From: Laccaria trichodermophora
Lineage: Eukaryota > Basidiomycota > Agaricomycetes > Agaricales > Hydnangiaceae
DNA length: 64,000 nucleotides
Assembly (NCBI GenBank): GCA_018417955.1
Contig: JACTVC010000004.1
Location: forward strand, 1,488,001 to 1,552,000
Direction: 5' to 3'
In this document: piece after piece, positions 22,971-33,428 of the stretch
Numbering within the stretch: position 1 is the first letter of the stretch
Layout: the number at the start of each line of letters is the position of its first letter
Notes under the pieces: generated by a model
What the model was told of the DNA's origin: nothing
Seen by the model: the letters and a program-made list of their open reading frames with translations, nothing else
The model's database searches: none
Position numbers and translations under genes: made by a program

Positions 22971-23390
22971 TGCATCATGCAATGTATCAATCTGAATAGC
23001 CATTTTATCTAAGAGGTCATCTCTTGAATCTCTAATCTGGTTGGTGTAGACTGATTTAACTCGGGAATCTATTCCCAACTGGATGATACCTGGCTCTCCA
23101 CTGTTCTGAGTGTAAATTTCTCCAGGCAATGCAAACATATTGCTTTGCGCCATCATATCTTTGTTGCTAGCTTCCTCAACAATCACCTTAGCAGATTTTC
23201 CATTTGATCCTCTAGGTACTAGTTGACCTGTGAGTGCAAAGAACATTTTATGACTGGACATTTTAATTTTTCCCATTCTAATATGTTCTTCCCTATGAGG
23301 ACAATTCATTGCGAAATGCCCCAATTCTTCACAGTACCAGCAGCCATCTGAACCCATTTTCCAAGTAGGCTGTGTCTGCCTCATGGTTGG

Positions 23391-23508
23391 TGTTAATATA
23401 CAAGTCACATGCTCCTGCATCGTACTCCTATACTATGTAGTCTAACACCTACGTACTGAGTCACTACGTGTCTAATACACTCTTGCTTCCTGCCTCCATC
23501 TCTCAACA
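23391..23508 (+). repeat. 5' LTR of Copia 2
   Basis: 118 bp, TGTTAATATAC to TCTCAACA. Confidence 0.93.
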
Positions 23509-23583
23509 GGTTATGGGCCCTGGAGACACTTAAATTTGTATTGGATTTTCCAAACATTTTAAAGTTGAACTAAAACTGTCAAC

Positions 23584-24567
23584 ATGTCGATTCACAACGA
23601 AAATTCTAGTCGACAACTTACTCCTCGGGGATCACCCCTATTCACACTACCACCACGAGACGACGCGGACAATAATCTATACACACTACCATCTATCGAG
23701 GCTGTACGAGGCATGGAAAACGCTGCTATCATCAAATTATCAAGCGACGATCATCTGAACGCTACGAATTGGATCGTGTGGCGTGAACACATGCACATCA
23801 TGCTGAAACTCTGTGAAGTCTACGAATATACGCAGGGGGAAATCGAAAGACCAAATCCTCTTATCGACCCACAAGGCGCGAGGAACTGGTCCAAAAACGA
23901 CAACTATGCAAAGCATTTGTTAACGTCGAACATTAGTACCACCGAGATGATGAACCTCGGATGACCTGGTACTTCTTCCGAGTGCTGGAAGCAACTCCTC
24001 GCACTTTATGAGAACAAAACTCATGACACCATCATCGCCTACACACGCAATTTACACAAATTACGAGCGGCCAATGGGGACGACATCCCCAAACATCTTG
24101 TCCAACTGCGACAATATTACCTTCGAATTAATCTCACTGCTGACCCCGACTTCCGGATCTCCAACGCTCAATTCAAGGTCATCATATCTTCGTCTTTACC
24201 CCAATCTTGGGATAGTTTCACTGAAGACTACATTGGACGAAGGACTGACATCGTCGAGACAAATCCGAAGAAATTAATGACTTCTCAAGAATTTATTGGT
24301 ATTATACACGAGGAATATGTGCAGAGGACTGGGCGTGAAGATGAATCGACCAATTTTGCGATTCACAACCCCAATAACAAACCTCCCAAACCAAATCTCG
24401 CGCAGCGCATCAGTAGCTGCAGTAACACCACATCCAGTAACACATCTGAAAAATGGTGTTCACACTGCAAGTGCAAGAACCACAACACTACCGATTGCTA
24501 CTTCCTCAATGACACCCAGGCATGCGGATACTGCGGCAAGAAGGGGCACGTTGACAAAAATTGTTGA
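23584..24567 (+). pseudogene. Copia 2 gag
   Basis: Begins MSIHNENSSRQLTPRG. The gag body continues past TGA at 23962-23964 (MMNLG / PGTSSECWKQLL). Two adjacent zinc-knuckle-like cysteine clusters follow (WCSHCKCKNHNTTDC and CGYCGKKGHVDKNC). TGA at 24565-24567 then separates gag from the basic EKRKKEKADRGKKRK stretch that leads into pol. Both stops could be CGA-to-TGA changes. The second sits at the gag-pol border, so readthrough is a possible alternative there. Confidence 0.8.
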
Positions 24568-27257
24568 GAGAAGAGGAAGAAGGAGAAGGCAGACAGAGGA
24601 AAGAAAAGGAAGTCTGAGGGTAACAGGGGAGGTGATCCAAAGAAACAAAAGAAGGAAGTTGCAAATGTGGTGGAAGACGAGATTATTACCTTCTTCGCTA
24701 ATGAAGAAGATGGACAGGACTTTAATTATGACACGTTTGATGTTTCCAATAGCTTGGCAATGGATGAGCGCGTTTCTTATTATGATGACTGGGTTGCGGA
24801 CACTGGAACCACCTCTCACATCTGTAATCAACGTGCAGCCTTCACAACTTATCAAACGCTGGGTGACAAAATTGTCTCTGGTGTTGGAGGCTTAAAAACC
24901 ACTGTCCACAGCATTGGAACAGTCGAAGTCGAATCCATTCACAAAGAAAATAAATATATCTTGCGATTGGAAAATGTCCTGCATATCCCTTCAAATCCCA
25001 ACAACCTTTTCTCACTTGGGCGCTGGGATACATCTGGAGGAAGATATACCAGAGGGGGAGGCACTATTACTCTCATCACAAAAGATGGGAAATCAATTGC
25101 TCAATGCAAGAAGGTCACCAATAATTTGTATCGAATGAAATTAACCATTCGAAAATCTGGTTCTTCTACCAACAAATCTGCAATTGTAACACCTCAAACT
25201 TACCTCACCTCTGAGCCTACTCAAAGCTGGGAAACTTGGCACAAAAGATTTGGCCATATCAGCTATTCTGGTCTACAAAAATTATTAGACTGCAAACTTG
25301 TCAACGGATTCAACGTTGATACCAGAACACCTAAACCGGAATGTATCGCTTGTACAGAAGCAAAGCAAACTGTCGAACCGTTCAATGAATCTTCTGAACG
25401 AGTGACAGAACTTGGGGAACTCACGCATATCGATATGTGGGGAAAATACTGCATTTCCTCCATCAATGGAAAACAATACTATGTTGTTTTCGTCGATGAT
25501 CGTGGACGATATACATCCCTAGACTTTACTAAAGGAAAGGATGAAGCTGTTCAAAGCGTCAAAAATTATGTGACATGCCTTAAAACTCTTGGGAGAAACC
25601 CAAAAGCACTACGCTTTGACCAGGGGAAAGAATTTGTAAATCAAGACCTTCAGAACTGGTGTGCAGAACAGGGAATAGAAATTCAAACAACAGCTCCCTA
25701 TTCACCATCCCAAAATGGAGTCGCTGAACGCATGAATCGAACACTGGTGGAGCTCGCACATGCAATGATTAATGCTCACAGTCTTCCAGAATTTCTTTGG
25801 GAACTAGCTGTAGCTCATGCTGCCTACCTAAGAAATCGAGCTTTCACTTCACCTCTTGGCGACCACACACCATATGAGATTTGGCATAATAAAAAGCCAA
25901 ACATCTCTCATCTTCGAGAATTTGGGGCACCTGTCTGGATCCTACATCAAGGACAGGCTAAACAACCAAAATTACAACCAAAATCAAAGCGACGAGCCTA
26001 TGTGGGCTATGATGATGGCTCTAATTCTGTACTTTACTACAGTGCAGAAACCCGCAAGATTTTATCCTCATGGAATTTCCGTTTCCTCACCCAAACAACT
26101 CCTCCACCAGCTGCTGATGACATCGAAATCGATCCAGCACCTGAAGGGGAGAAAGGGGAGAAAATACCTGTAACAATTACAGATGAATTAAATAAAAATG
26201 GAAAACGTACAATCGAAGACAACTTCGAACTGCCTATATACGGCGCGATGGAGATAACATCTCCATAATTACTGTCTGGGTCGATGATCTCCTTCTCTTT
26301 GCATCAGGTGACGACCTAATGCGAAAAATGAAGGAAGAAATCAAGGCCACATGGGACGTAACTGACTTGGGAGAGCCAAAGAAAATTATCGGCATTGAAA
26401 TCTCTCATGTTGGAAATACTGTCACCATTTCCCAACAACGCTACATCAAGTCAATTCTCGAACGTGAAGGCATGACAGATTGCAACCCTGTATCAACACC
26501 TATGAATCCCAAAGTCAAAATCTTACCAAATCCGGAAGGCAACGAAGGTAGCCGAAGTAATTACTTTGCACAAATTTTAGGCGAGCTGCAGTTCCTCGCC
26601 AATGCCACCCGACCGGATATTGCATATGCCATCAACCGTCTATGCTCTTACACAGCAAATCCCACTGTGCAACATGTCACAGCCTTAAAACGAATTCTTC
26701 GATATTTAAAAGGCACCAAATCTCATGGAATAACATATTCCAGCTCTCATAGCGACAACGACAATTTATTTCATGGTTTCTTTCATGGCTTTTCTGATGC
26801 TGCCTATGCCGACACAGAAGACTACAAGTCAACGGCAGGCTATGTCTTCATCGCAGCAGGGGGAGCAATAACATGGCGATCTAAAAGACAAACATTCACT
26901 GCTCTCTCAACAACTGAAGCTGAATATGTTGCTTTATCAGAAGCTGCTCAAGAAGCTTACTGGCTCAGAAATCTCTATGAAGAACTTGGATTTGCACAAA
27001 AATCACCAACTACAATTAAAGGCGATAATAATGGATCAATTTCAATGGCCAGGAATCCCCAATTCCACCACCGTGCCAAGCACATTGCTATTCGATACCA
27101 CAGAGTACGAGATGCAATACAAGAGGGCATTATCAAAGTTGATTCTGTCCGTGATCCTGAACAAACAGCCGACGTACTTACGAAGGCTTTACATCGCTTC
27201 AAACATCGAAAACACGTCGCAGAAATGGGAATGAAGTCGGCACTGGAAGGAACTTAG
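24568..27257 (+). pseudogene. Copia 2 pol (protease, integrase, partial RT, RNase H)
   Basis: Protease motif WVADTGTTSHIC at about 24795; GAG_pre-integrase WHKRFGH and CIACTEAKQ. The integrase core has D (IDMWGKY), D (RFDQGKEF) and E (NGVAERMN) with D-35-E spacing. The frame ends at 26268 in a junction near 26240-26250. From there another frame carries the RT VDD box (VWVDDLLLFASGDD) and the rest of RT, followed by RNase H (GFSDAAYADTEDYKSTAGYV) to 27257. The RT region that should lie between integrase and VDD is deleted, so pol is dead. Confidence 0.88.
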
Positions 27258-27353
27258 AACAAGTGGTAGCTTTTCCCTACCCTTCCAGGGAGGTTTTTTA
27301 ACGCACCCACAGTTCCTATCCAATGAATTTACAGTCGACGACTTGAAGGGGAG

Positions 27354-27471
27354 TGTTAATATACAAGTCACGTGCTCCTGCATCGTACTCCTATACTATG
27401 TAGTCTAACACCTACGTACTGAGTCACTACGTGTCTAATACACTCTTGCTTCCTGCCTCCATCTCTCAACA
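27354..27471 (+). repeat. 3' LTR of Copia 2
   Basis: 118 bp, one visible mismatch to the 5' LTR. Confidence 0.93.
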
Positions 27472-28517
27472 GTTGGTGCTGAGGTGACATGCTGGGTCAT
27501 TAGAGTCTCTGTTAATTTATTCATTTCTTTTCTAGATGCTTGGAAGGCACTCATTTGTGCTTTTTCACTCGAAGTGATTTTATCCATAAGCAATGCAACT
27601 TTCTGATTTAATTCTCGGATATCATCTTCTAGCTTGACACTATGTACTGGAGAAGTATGTGCATGGGATTCTCGTGTAGTCTGTGTTTCTGCCGTATTGA
27701 CACCAACTCGGTTATTACTTGAAGAGCTAATCCCTTGTGCACATCCTGCAATAGTCTCAGCCATTTCAATTACATCTAGAATAGAGTACAGATCTTCTAG
27801 ATGGTGTTCTTTTCCATCGACCGCTTTTCCTTTATCTCAGGAAAGCTTAATATTGAGACTTCCTTCCACTTGTCCTCGGAAACTATCCCTTAGACATCCT
27901 AAAAACAGATCTACCAATTCTCTGTTGCTCACCAAGGCAGGTGGCATCAAAAGTAATTTTTGTTCTGCTCGGAAACCTCTAGTGAGGTTTTTAAGTGCAA
28001 CAATGTCATCAATATCAATCCACTGATGGTCTTTACAAATTTTTCTCAAATTTGCTAGTGTTCCTTTTCCAGCATTCTTTGCCTCTGGATAGTCGTTGAT
28101 CAATGCCTGTTTAAACTCTGTGTATTCAACTCCAGGAGCAAACATGTCGAACGCTCGCCATTCAAATTCCGTCATTTGGTCTGTATATCTTCCTAATTGT
28201 TTCTTCTTTTCTTGATCATCATCAATACCATGCTCTGTGAACAAATCCTCCATTTGGTCAATGAATCTTAACAGCTCAATGGGTTTTTCCTTGTCAAAGT
28301 TAGGGGCTCCTTGGGAGCCTGGCAATGGCATCGGTCTAGATGATCTTCTGCCTCCAGTGGCAGGAGCTTCATCTTGGTTATTATCTGGCATGTTTGTAAT
28401 ATTTCTTTGGGCTAACGAGTTTGGGTTTATATTATCAGATGCCCTAACAGTTTTTCTATGAATCACGCAAGGAGGTGGTTGGGATACTGTCTCTGTTCTT
28501 AACGGAAACCTTTGCAC

Positions 28518-29285
28518 TACTGTTGGTACCTAAACACCTAACACTCACTCACACACACACACACACACACTATCACAATCTCAGTGCAAGAGTTTGAGGG
28601 CCTTTGGTATTAAGAAATACCACTTTTGTCTTCTTAGGTTTAAGTCTCAAGAGTTTTCGTAATAAAACTGGGTTTTATTATTGGGTGTGGTATTAGAATA
28701 GTTCAATAGAACAAAGTATGTCTTTCAGGGATCCTGGTTGCTCAAATGCAAAGTTCTCACACACAGACTTCTTTATTGACACAAAACACGAATTTATCAG
28801 ACTTTTATAACTCCCTTGAGCTTTTCACTCCCTTTCTGCTTCAAGCCGCCATCACATGCCAGTTTCTCCACCTGCAGCTTCACTGAGGCTTCAGCACGAC
28901 ATGATAGGCACTCTGGTTTTGCTGAGTCCCTGCGTGGGTGTCTGCTTTGGCCCTGCTGCAGGTTTGGGGGAATCCATTCTTCAGGTGGTTTCACTGAGGC
29001 TTCAGTGCTACACGGCAGGCACTCTGGTTTTGCTGAGTCCCTTTGTGAGTGTTTGCTCTGGTGATGCTGCAGATTTGGGGTGCCCAGCCCATTATTGGCT
29101 ATGTGTGCTGGTGAAGAGGTGTAGGAAGTCAAGGACCTGGAGATTTCTGCTCTCAAGAGTCTCAATGTAAGAAGTGCGATTTTGCCTGCCAGATTTTTGT
29201 TCGCTGACAATTTCTGAATGCAGGCTCTGATTTGTGCAAACTCTCTTCCTCCTATCCTTGTGTCGCTGATTCAAAATGCCCTGAG
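28518..29285. repeat. CpG-poor tail of the retrotransposon block, with short tandem units
   Basis: Contains a CA microsatellite (28548-28570). A duplicated unit of about 105-110 bp at 28860-29090 reads on the minus strand as two copies of a RDSAKPECLxC...EASVK segment. CpG is scarce up to about 29280, then the sequence turns abruptly GC-rich (GCGGCCGCCCGCGCG at 29285). It may be the 5' region of the minus-strand gag element; no LTR was identified. Confidence 0.5.
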
Positions 29286-30652
29286 GCGGCCGCCCGCGCG
29301 ATTGACTTCGCTCCATGGCACTAGTGGCATTGGCCTTCCGCCGCCTTACAGTGCAAAAAAATTTAGAGTACTGCCAGGCACTTTACCGGGTTTGGGCTGC
29401 TCTTCTTCCCCTCGTGTTCCCACCACTTTGTACCTACCGAACTATCCACCTCCTTGGCGATCGCGAATTGCGCCAAACAACCGCGTGCTCCTCTCAGCCA
29501 CCGCCCACGACCACTGATGCACCTTCAAACCCCGCGCTCAATCTACCGTCAAACCAACAGCAATCCGCTCACAGACTCCGAATTCTACCACAAATACATC
29601 AGAGCTTCGCAATTGGTCGCAGACTGCCACCTCTGAATCTGCTGCTCGCTGCAACGATGCAAGAACTCAACAAGGAAGTGTCCCTTTACACCACACCGGC
29701 TCCTCGTCTCTACAAGCATCCACTCCGTCCTCCATCTCCGACTCTCCCCGCTTCATTCCTTTGACCAGTCAACGGCTTCTGACCAAGGCAATCCAGTTTC
29801 GTATCCGCTGCAAAGTCGCCGGAATTGCCAAGAGGGAACACATCCCCATCCTCCCCACTTCTCGGTGCCAGTCTTCTGCAGCGCATGGGGGAGATTCTGC
29901 TGCGAGCAACAGTTCTATGTGTCAGGAACTCGGGAGCCAACAACAACTTGGCGCGACGCTGGACAATCTCGTCCTTTACACCTGGCTGCGCCGGAACGCC
30001 TTTGCCATGACCTCCGCCAAACGAGTTAGCCTCTGAAGACGAGGTAGCCCAGGGGCTCAACCTATTCTTGTTGCAGAATCCGCCTAGGCTACGAGCAGGC
30101 GCATTCATTCTTCATCCCAGTAGAATTGGCGTAGATCTCCTTCCCCGTGGCCATCATCTGCCGTTCTTCATTCTCCAGCCAAACCACCAACCCCTCCTCT
30201 CCCTCAAGCCGCTGAGCTACTCCGCCACCTCTGCCACCTCCACTGTTATCCCCCCACTGTCGATCTTATTCAACCAAAGATGATTTCATTCTTTTACCAC
30301 CAGCTTCGCGACTGCACATTCGCCCTGGATCGGATGCGGTGCAAGTGAGAGCAAGCTTTAAGGGCGTCAGAGGAGAGTGGATAAGTATTGGCAGCGCATT
30401 CATCAGCCTGCTGCGTTTGGGAGACTAGGCGTCCAAAGAGATTCTGAACCAAACTAAGGAGACCAGACTTCGCAAACGTTGTCCCACTGACTCTGGTGAT
30501 GTGTTGGGCCATTCGGATTCTTGGGTCGCAGTCTCGCAAGGCAGGGGGCGCAGCGCCAAATAAGAGCAGACCTTCTGTGGATTGCTTCCTCGCGAATCGA
30601 ATCGAACAACTTCGTATATATCAAATTGGACCTTCAATACGAGGTCTTTATT
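29286..30652. other. GC-rich sequence without recognised gene
   Basis: Several overlapping open frames on both strands (for example 29315-29764 plus and 29710-30108 minus). None shows family motifs, and composition alone explains their length. Confidence 0.4.
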
Positions 30653-33054
30653 GTCCCCCACTGATTCCTGCAGGATTCCTGAGGATTCCTGAGGATTCCT
30701 GAGGATTACCAGGACTCTATATTGGCTGATGTGCCAGCCAATTTTTTGAGTCCTGTGGGGGTCCATTCCTGAGGACTGAAGACAGTCCTGAGGATTTTCG
30801 GACAGGACTAGTCCCAGGAATGATGCATTTGATGAGTCACATGACCCATGAGCATGTGCTTGGATACATCATGTGATGTGATGCATCCCGTGCACATGTT
30901 TGTTGATCATATGTGACACGTCACGTCACCTCTCTCTTTCCTCACCACCCACCTCGCCCACCACGACCACCACACAACAAACAACGGCGACCACGACGAC
31001 CACGACGACAACGACGGCCACGACGACAACGACAACAACGACAACGACGACGATGGTGTTGCCCAACAAACGGCACCACCACCAAACCAACGATGTGGCA
31101 CGCACGGTTTACGTGCGTGCCACGTCGACGGCAACTCTCAGGCCAACGAACGCCCACACGCCAGGACGAGGGACGGCGATAACAACAACGCCACGACCGC
31201 CCACACACGGATGACCACGACCACCCCACACACAACCACGACCGCCGAACGGCAACGTCGAGCGCCCATCCATGGACGACGACGCCCACGCCCAGAACCC
31301 AACAACAACGACCCACCGCCCACGAACGTCAGCCCCCACCAACCAACGACGAACTGGGACCCACCAACCAGCACCCACGCCCACCCTCCAATGTCGACGA
31401 CGCCCACCGCCCACAAACGATGAGCCGGCGCCCACCGCCCATGCAGTCAACGTGGCACCGACGCCCACGAACCACAGCCCAATAACACGAACGCCCGCAC
31501 GCCACGACAACAGAACCCCCATGGACAACGGCACGAATGCCCACGGACGACGACACCACACGGACGACGTGCCACGTCACCGACACGACCGCCCACGAGC
31601 GAGGACGCCCACGAGCAAGGCCGACCGCCACGAATGGAGATGGACGACGGCCACGGCCCATGAACGGAAACGGGCGACGACGAGCCCAGGTGAGTGAGCT
31701 CCATCACTCTCCCTCCCTCCATTACTCCCCTCTCCTCCCTCTATACCACTCCCTAGCCCTCCATCATTCCCCTTCCTCTCCACACTACCCCCTCCTTCAC
31801 TCCCCTTCCTCTCCACACTACCCCCTCCTTCACTCTCCTCCCCCTCACTCTCCACTACCACATCTCCCCACCACTTCCTCCATCACTTCCCCCCTCCCTT
31901 CACCACTTTTCATCCTTCTCCCCCCTTTAAATTAAATGTAGTAAATAAACTTAATGTAATTCTATTCAATACACCTTGCTTTTCACTGGTTAAATTTACC
32001 TATCATAAGGAATTCTTAGCATTACAGCTGTTTGCAATAATGATGGCACAAATGTGATTTTTTTTTTTGAATCACAAATATTTGGACTTTGTTGAATTTG
32101 AACATTGCCCTCATTATCCAAACCATCTTTGTTGCATGTATGCAGTTGTTTCCCACCCATTCCTACCTCTTGTCACTACTGTCTGATTTTATTTCTCTAT
32201 CCCTCGAACTCTTGGCAAAGAAGAGTCAGGTCGTTGTTGCTAGGCATTGAGCTAATGGGTTTCCAGAGTTTCTGATCTGAGGGAAAAGGCATGTAATTTG
32301 TGATTATCTCCTCATATATGCGCTAAGGTGCACACAATCTGACCTCCTCCACTGCAAGCCATGTGCTGTACCATCTTCATGGCCCTGCGTCGACACAAGT
32401 GAACACAAATGCATCCATATGTTCGCACTTCTCATGCGCTCCTGCGTCCAGGTCCAGCGCAACACCTCCATTAGCATCTATCACAATTCTCGGCGGAGAG
32501 AGTAGGCAATGCTATTGTGTAAGAGATGTAGAGGGGCAGTCCCTGCCATTTGGAGGAGGCTTCAAAGTGTTTCTCATCCATTCTTGTCAGTAGTCCGACA
32601 TTGGTCATCTGTTCAAGGCTGGTATGGGTGATCACCAATCTGTGTTTTGAATATGGACCAATATCACTTCCTGAAACAACAAGTCTACTCTACTGTGCTG
32701 AAAGGAAGAAGATGTTGCATAAAACATAGTTTTTATGGTAGTCAAAACTAAAAATTGACCAAGTCCAAATATTTGTGATTCAAAAAAAAAATCACGTTTG
32801 TGCCATCATTATTGCAAACGGCTGTAAATCACTTCAAAAGTTCTCAGAATAAGGTCTCAGTCACATGACCTTGGGCTAAAGCTGGAATTTTCCATCCAGT
32901 TTAGCACATGTAGTCCTCAGGATTCCTGGGGACTTGACAGAATTTTTACTCCAACTCAAGATTACCAAAATTATAGTGCAGTCCTGCAGGAATCCTCAGG
33001 AATCCTCAGGAATCCCCAGGAATCCTCTCAGTCCTGCAGGATTCTGTGGGGGAC
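30653..33054. mobile_element. element II: relative of element I, with a nested insertion
   Basis: Inverted ends GTCCCCCAC (30653) and GTGGGGGAC (ending 33054), followed inward by arrays of GATTCCTGAG-type 10-bp units (30663-30710 and, inverted, 32985-33045). The interior has a GAC-rich CpG tract (30960-31680) and a polypyrimidine tract (31690-31925), the mirror of the order in element I. An 800-bp TA-flanked element is inserted at 32025-32824. No transposase. Confidence 0.72.
32025..32824. mobile_element. 800-bp TA-flanked TIR element nested in element II
   Basis: Long inverted ends of about 65 bp (32025-32090 and 32759-32824; outermost CAGCTGTTTGCAATAATGAT versus CAGCCGTTTGCAATAATGAT), flanked by TA (32023-32024 and 32825-32826). 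Each end contains a small hairpin (GTGATT, T-run, GAATCAC). No coding sequence. Fits a Tc1/mariner-type non-autonomous element. Confidence 0.85.
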
Positions 33055-33428
33055 TGAGAAGTACTGCGTTGTTGGTCCGTTGATGATGGCCTGCGTGAAG
33101 GTTAGTTGGTGAGCTTCTGGGAACACTCTGAAAAGGCATACGCGCTTGTGGTCGATGATCTCCGCGATGACAGCGATCTTGCTGGAGAAGGGGCCAGATC
33201 TGAGGACGACGACGACTACTCAACAGAATCAGTAATTGTTTCTAGAGAATCTATTTCCACAATGACGTACCTCGCCCAGCCTCGACGAAGCACTTGAAGC
33301 TTGACTCTTAAGGTAAAAGAACAGTGTCAGCCCAACGATCTTCTGACGACTTTCTAACCCAATCGTTTCTGACAAGGCCAACGTCATTGAACCCCATCCA
33401 CCCCTTCCACCGCAATTTTTCCATTCTT
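33055..33428. other. unassigned flank between element II and the duplicated region
   Basis: A short acidic open piece at 33106-33297 (DDLRDDSDLAGEGARSEDDD) could be an exon. No family recognised. Confidence 0.3.

Larger units (their letters stand above)
20405..22972 (+). mobile_element. Copia element 1, truncated at its 3' side
   Basis: Plus-strand Ty1/Copia element with a 5' LTR, gag, protease and the GAG-pre-integrase domain. The internal reading stops abruptly near 22972 (after NRSEIPGE), where a minus-strand gag of another element begins. No integrase core, reverse transcriptase or 3' LTR of this copy was seen elsewhere in the window. Two small DNA elements lie inside it (20548-20698 and 21437-21975). 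Confidence 0.8.
23391..27471 (+). mobile_element. Copia element 2, young, non-autonomous
   Basis: A 4081-bp insertion with two 118-bp LTRs and a 5-bp target duplication GTTGG (23386-23390 and 27472-27476). The LTRs differ at one site that I can see (CACATG versus CACGTG). A polypurine tract (GAAGGGGAG) precedes the 3' LTR, and GGTTATGGGCCC follows the 5' LTR as the likely primer site. The internal part lacks the N-terminal half of reverse transcriptase, so it must be moved in trans if it moves. Confidence 0.92.
22972..28517 (-). pseudogene. minus-strand retrotransposon gag, split by Copia 2
   Basis: From 28517 downwards the frame encodes a gag-like polyprotein (PNFDKEKPIELLRFIDQMED; later ALINDYPEAKNAGKGTLANL). 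It meets TGA at 27837-27839 (LNIKLS / DKGKAVDGKEHH) and continues to a coiled-coil-like part (LEDDIRELNQKVALLMDKI). It is then split by Copia 2 at 27471/23391 and resumes with a CCHC knuckle (CWYCEELGHFAMNC) down to about 22972. Probably Ty3/Gypsy-related; no pol was found. Excising Copia 2 with one GTTGG rejoins the reading. Confidence 0.7.

Noticed and set aside
4402..27839. UGA reassigned to an amino acid
   Set aside because: Apparently intact genes here (the 288-residue protein at 3484 and the NACHT-WD40 gene) end with TGA where the reading finishes, and TGA breaks are concentrated in decayed genes and transposons. CpG decay explains this more simply.
29710..30108. 132-codon minus-strand gene
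   Set aside because: No motif, and an equally long frame lies on the other strand; GC-rich composition is sufficient.
30900..31935. Long open frames in element II
   Set aside because: Low-complexity GAC and pyrimidine tracts give overlapping frames on both strands without any domain.
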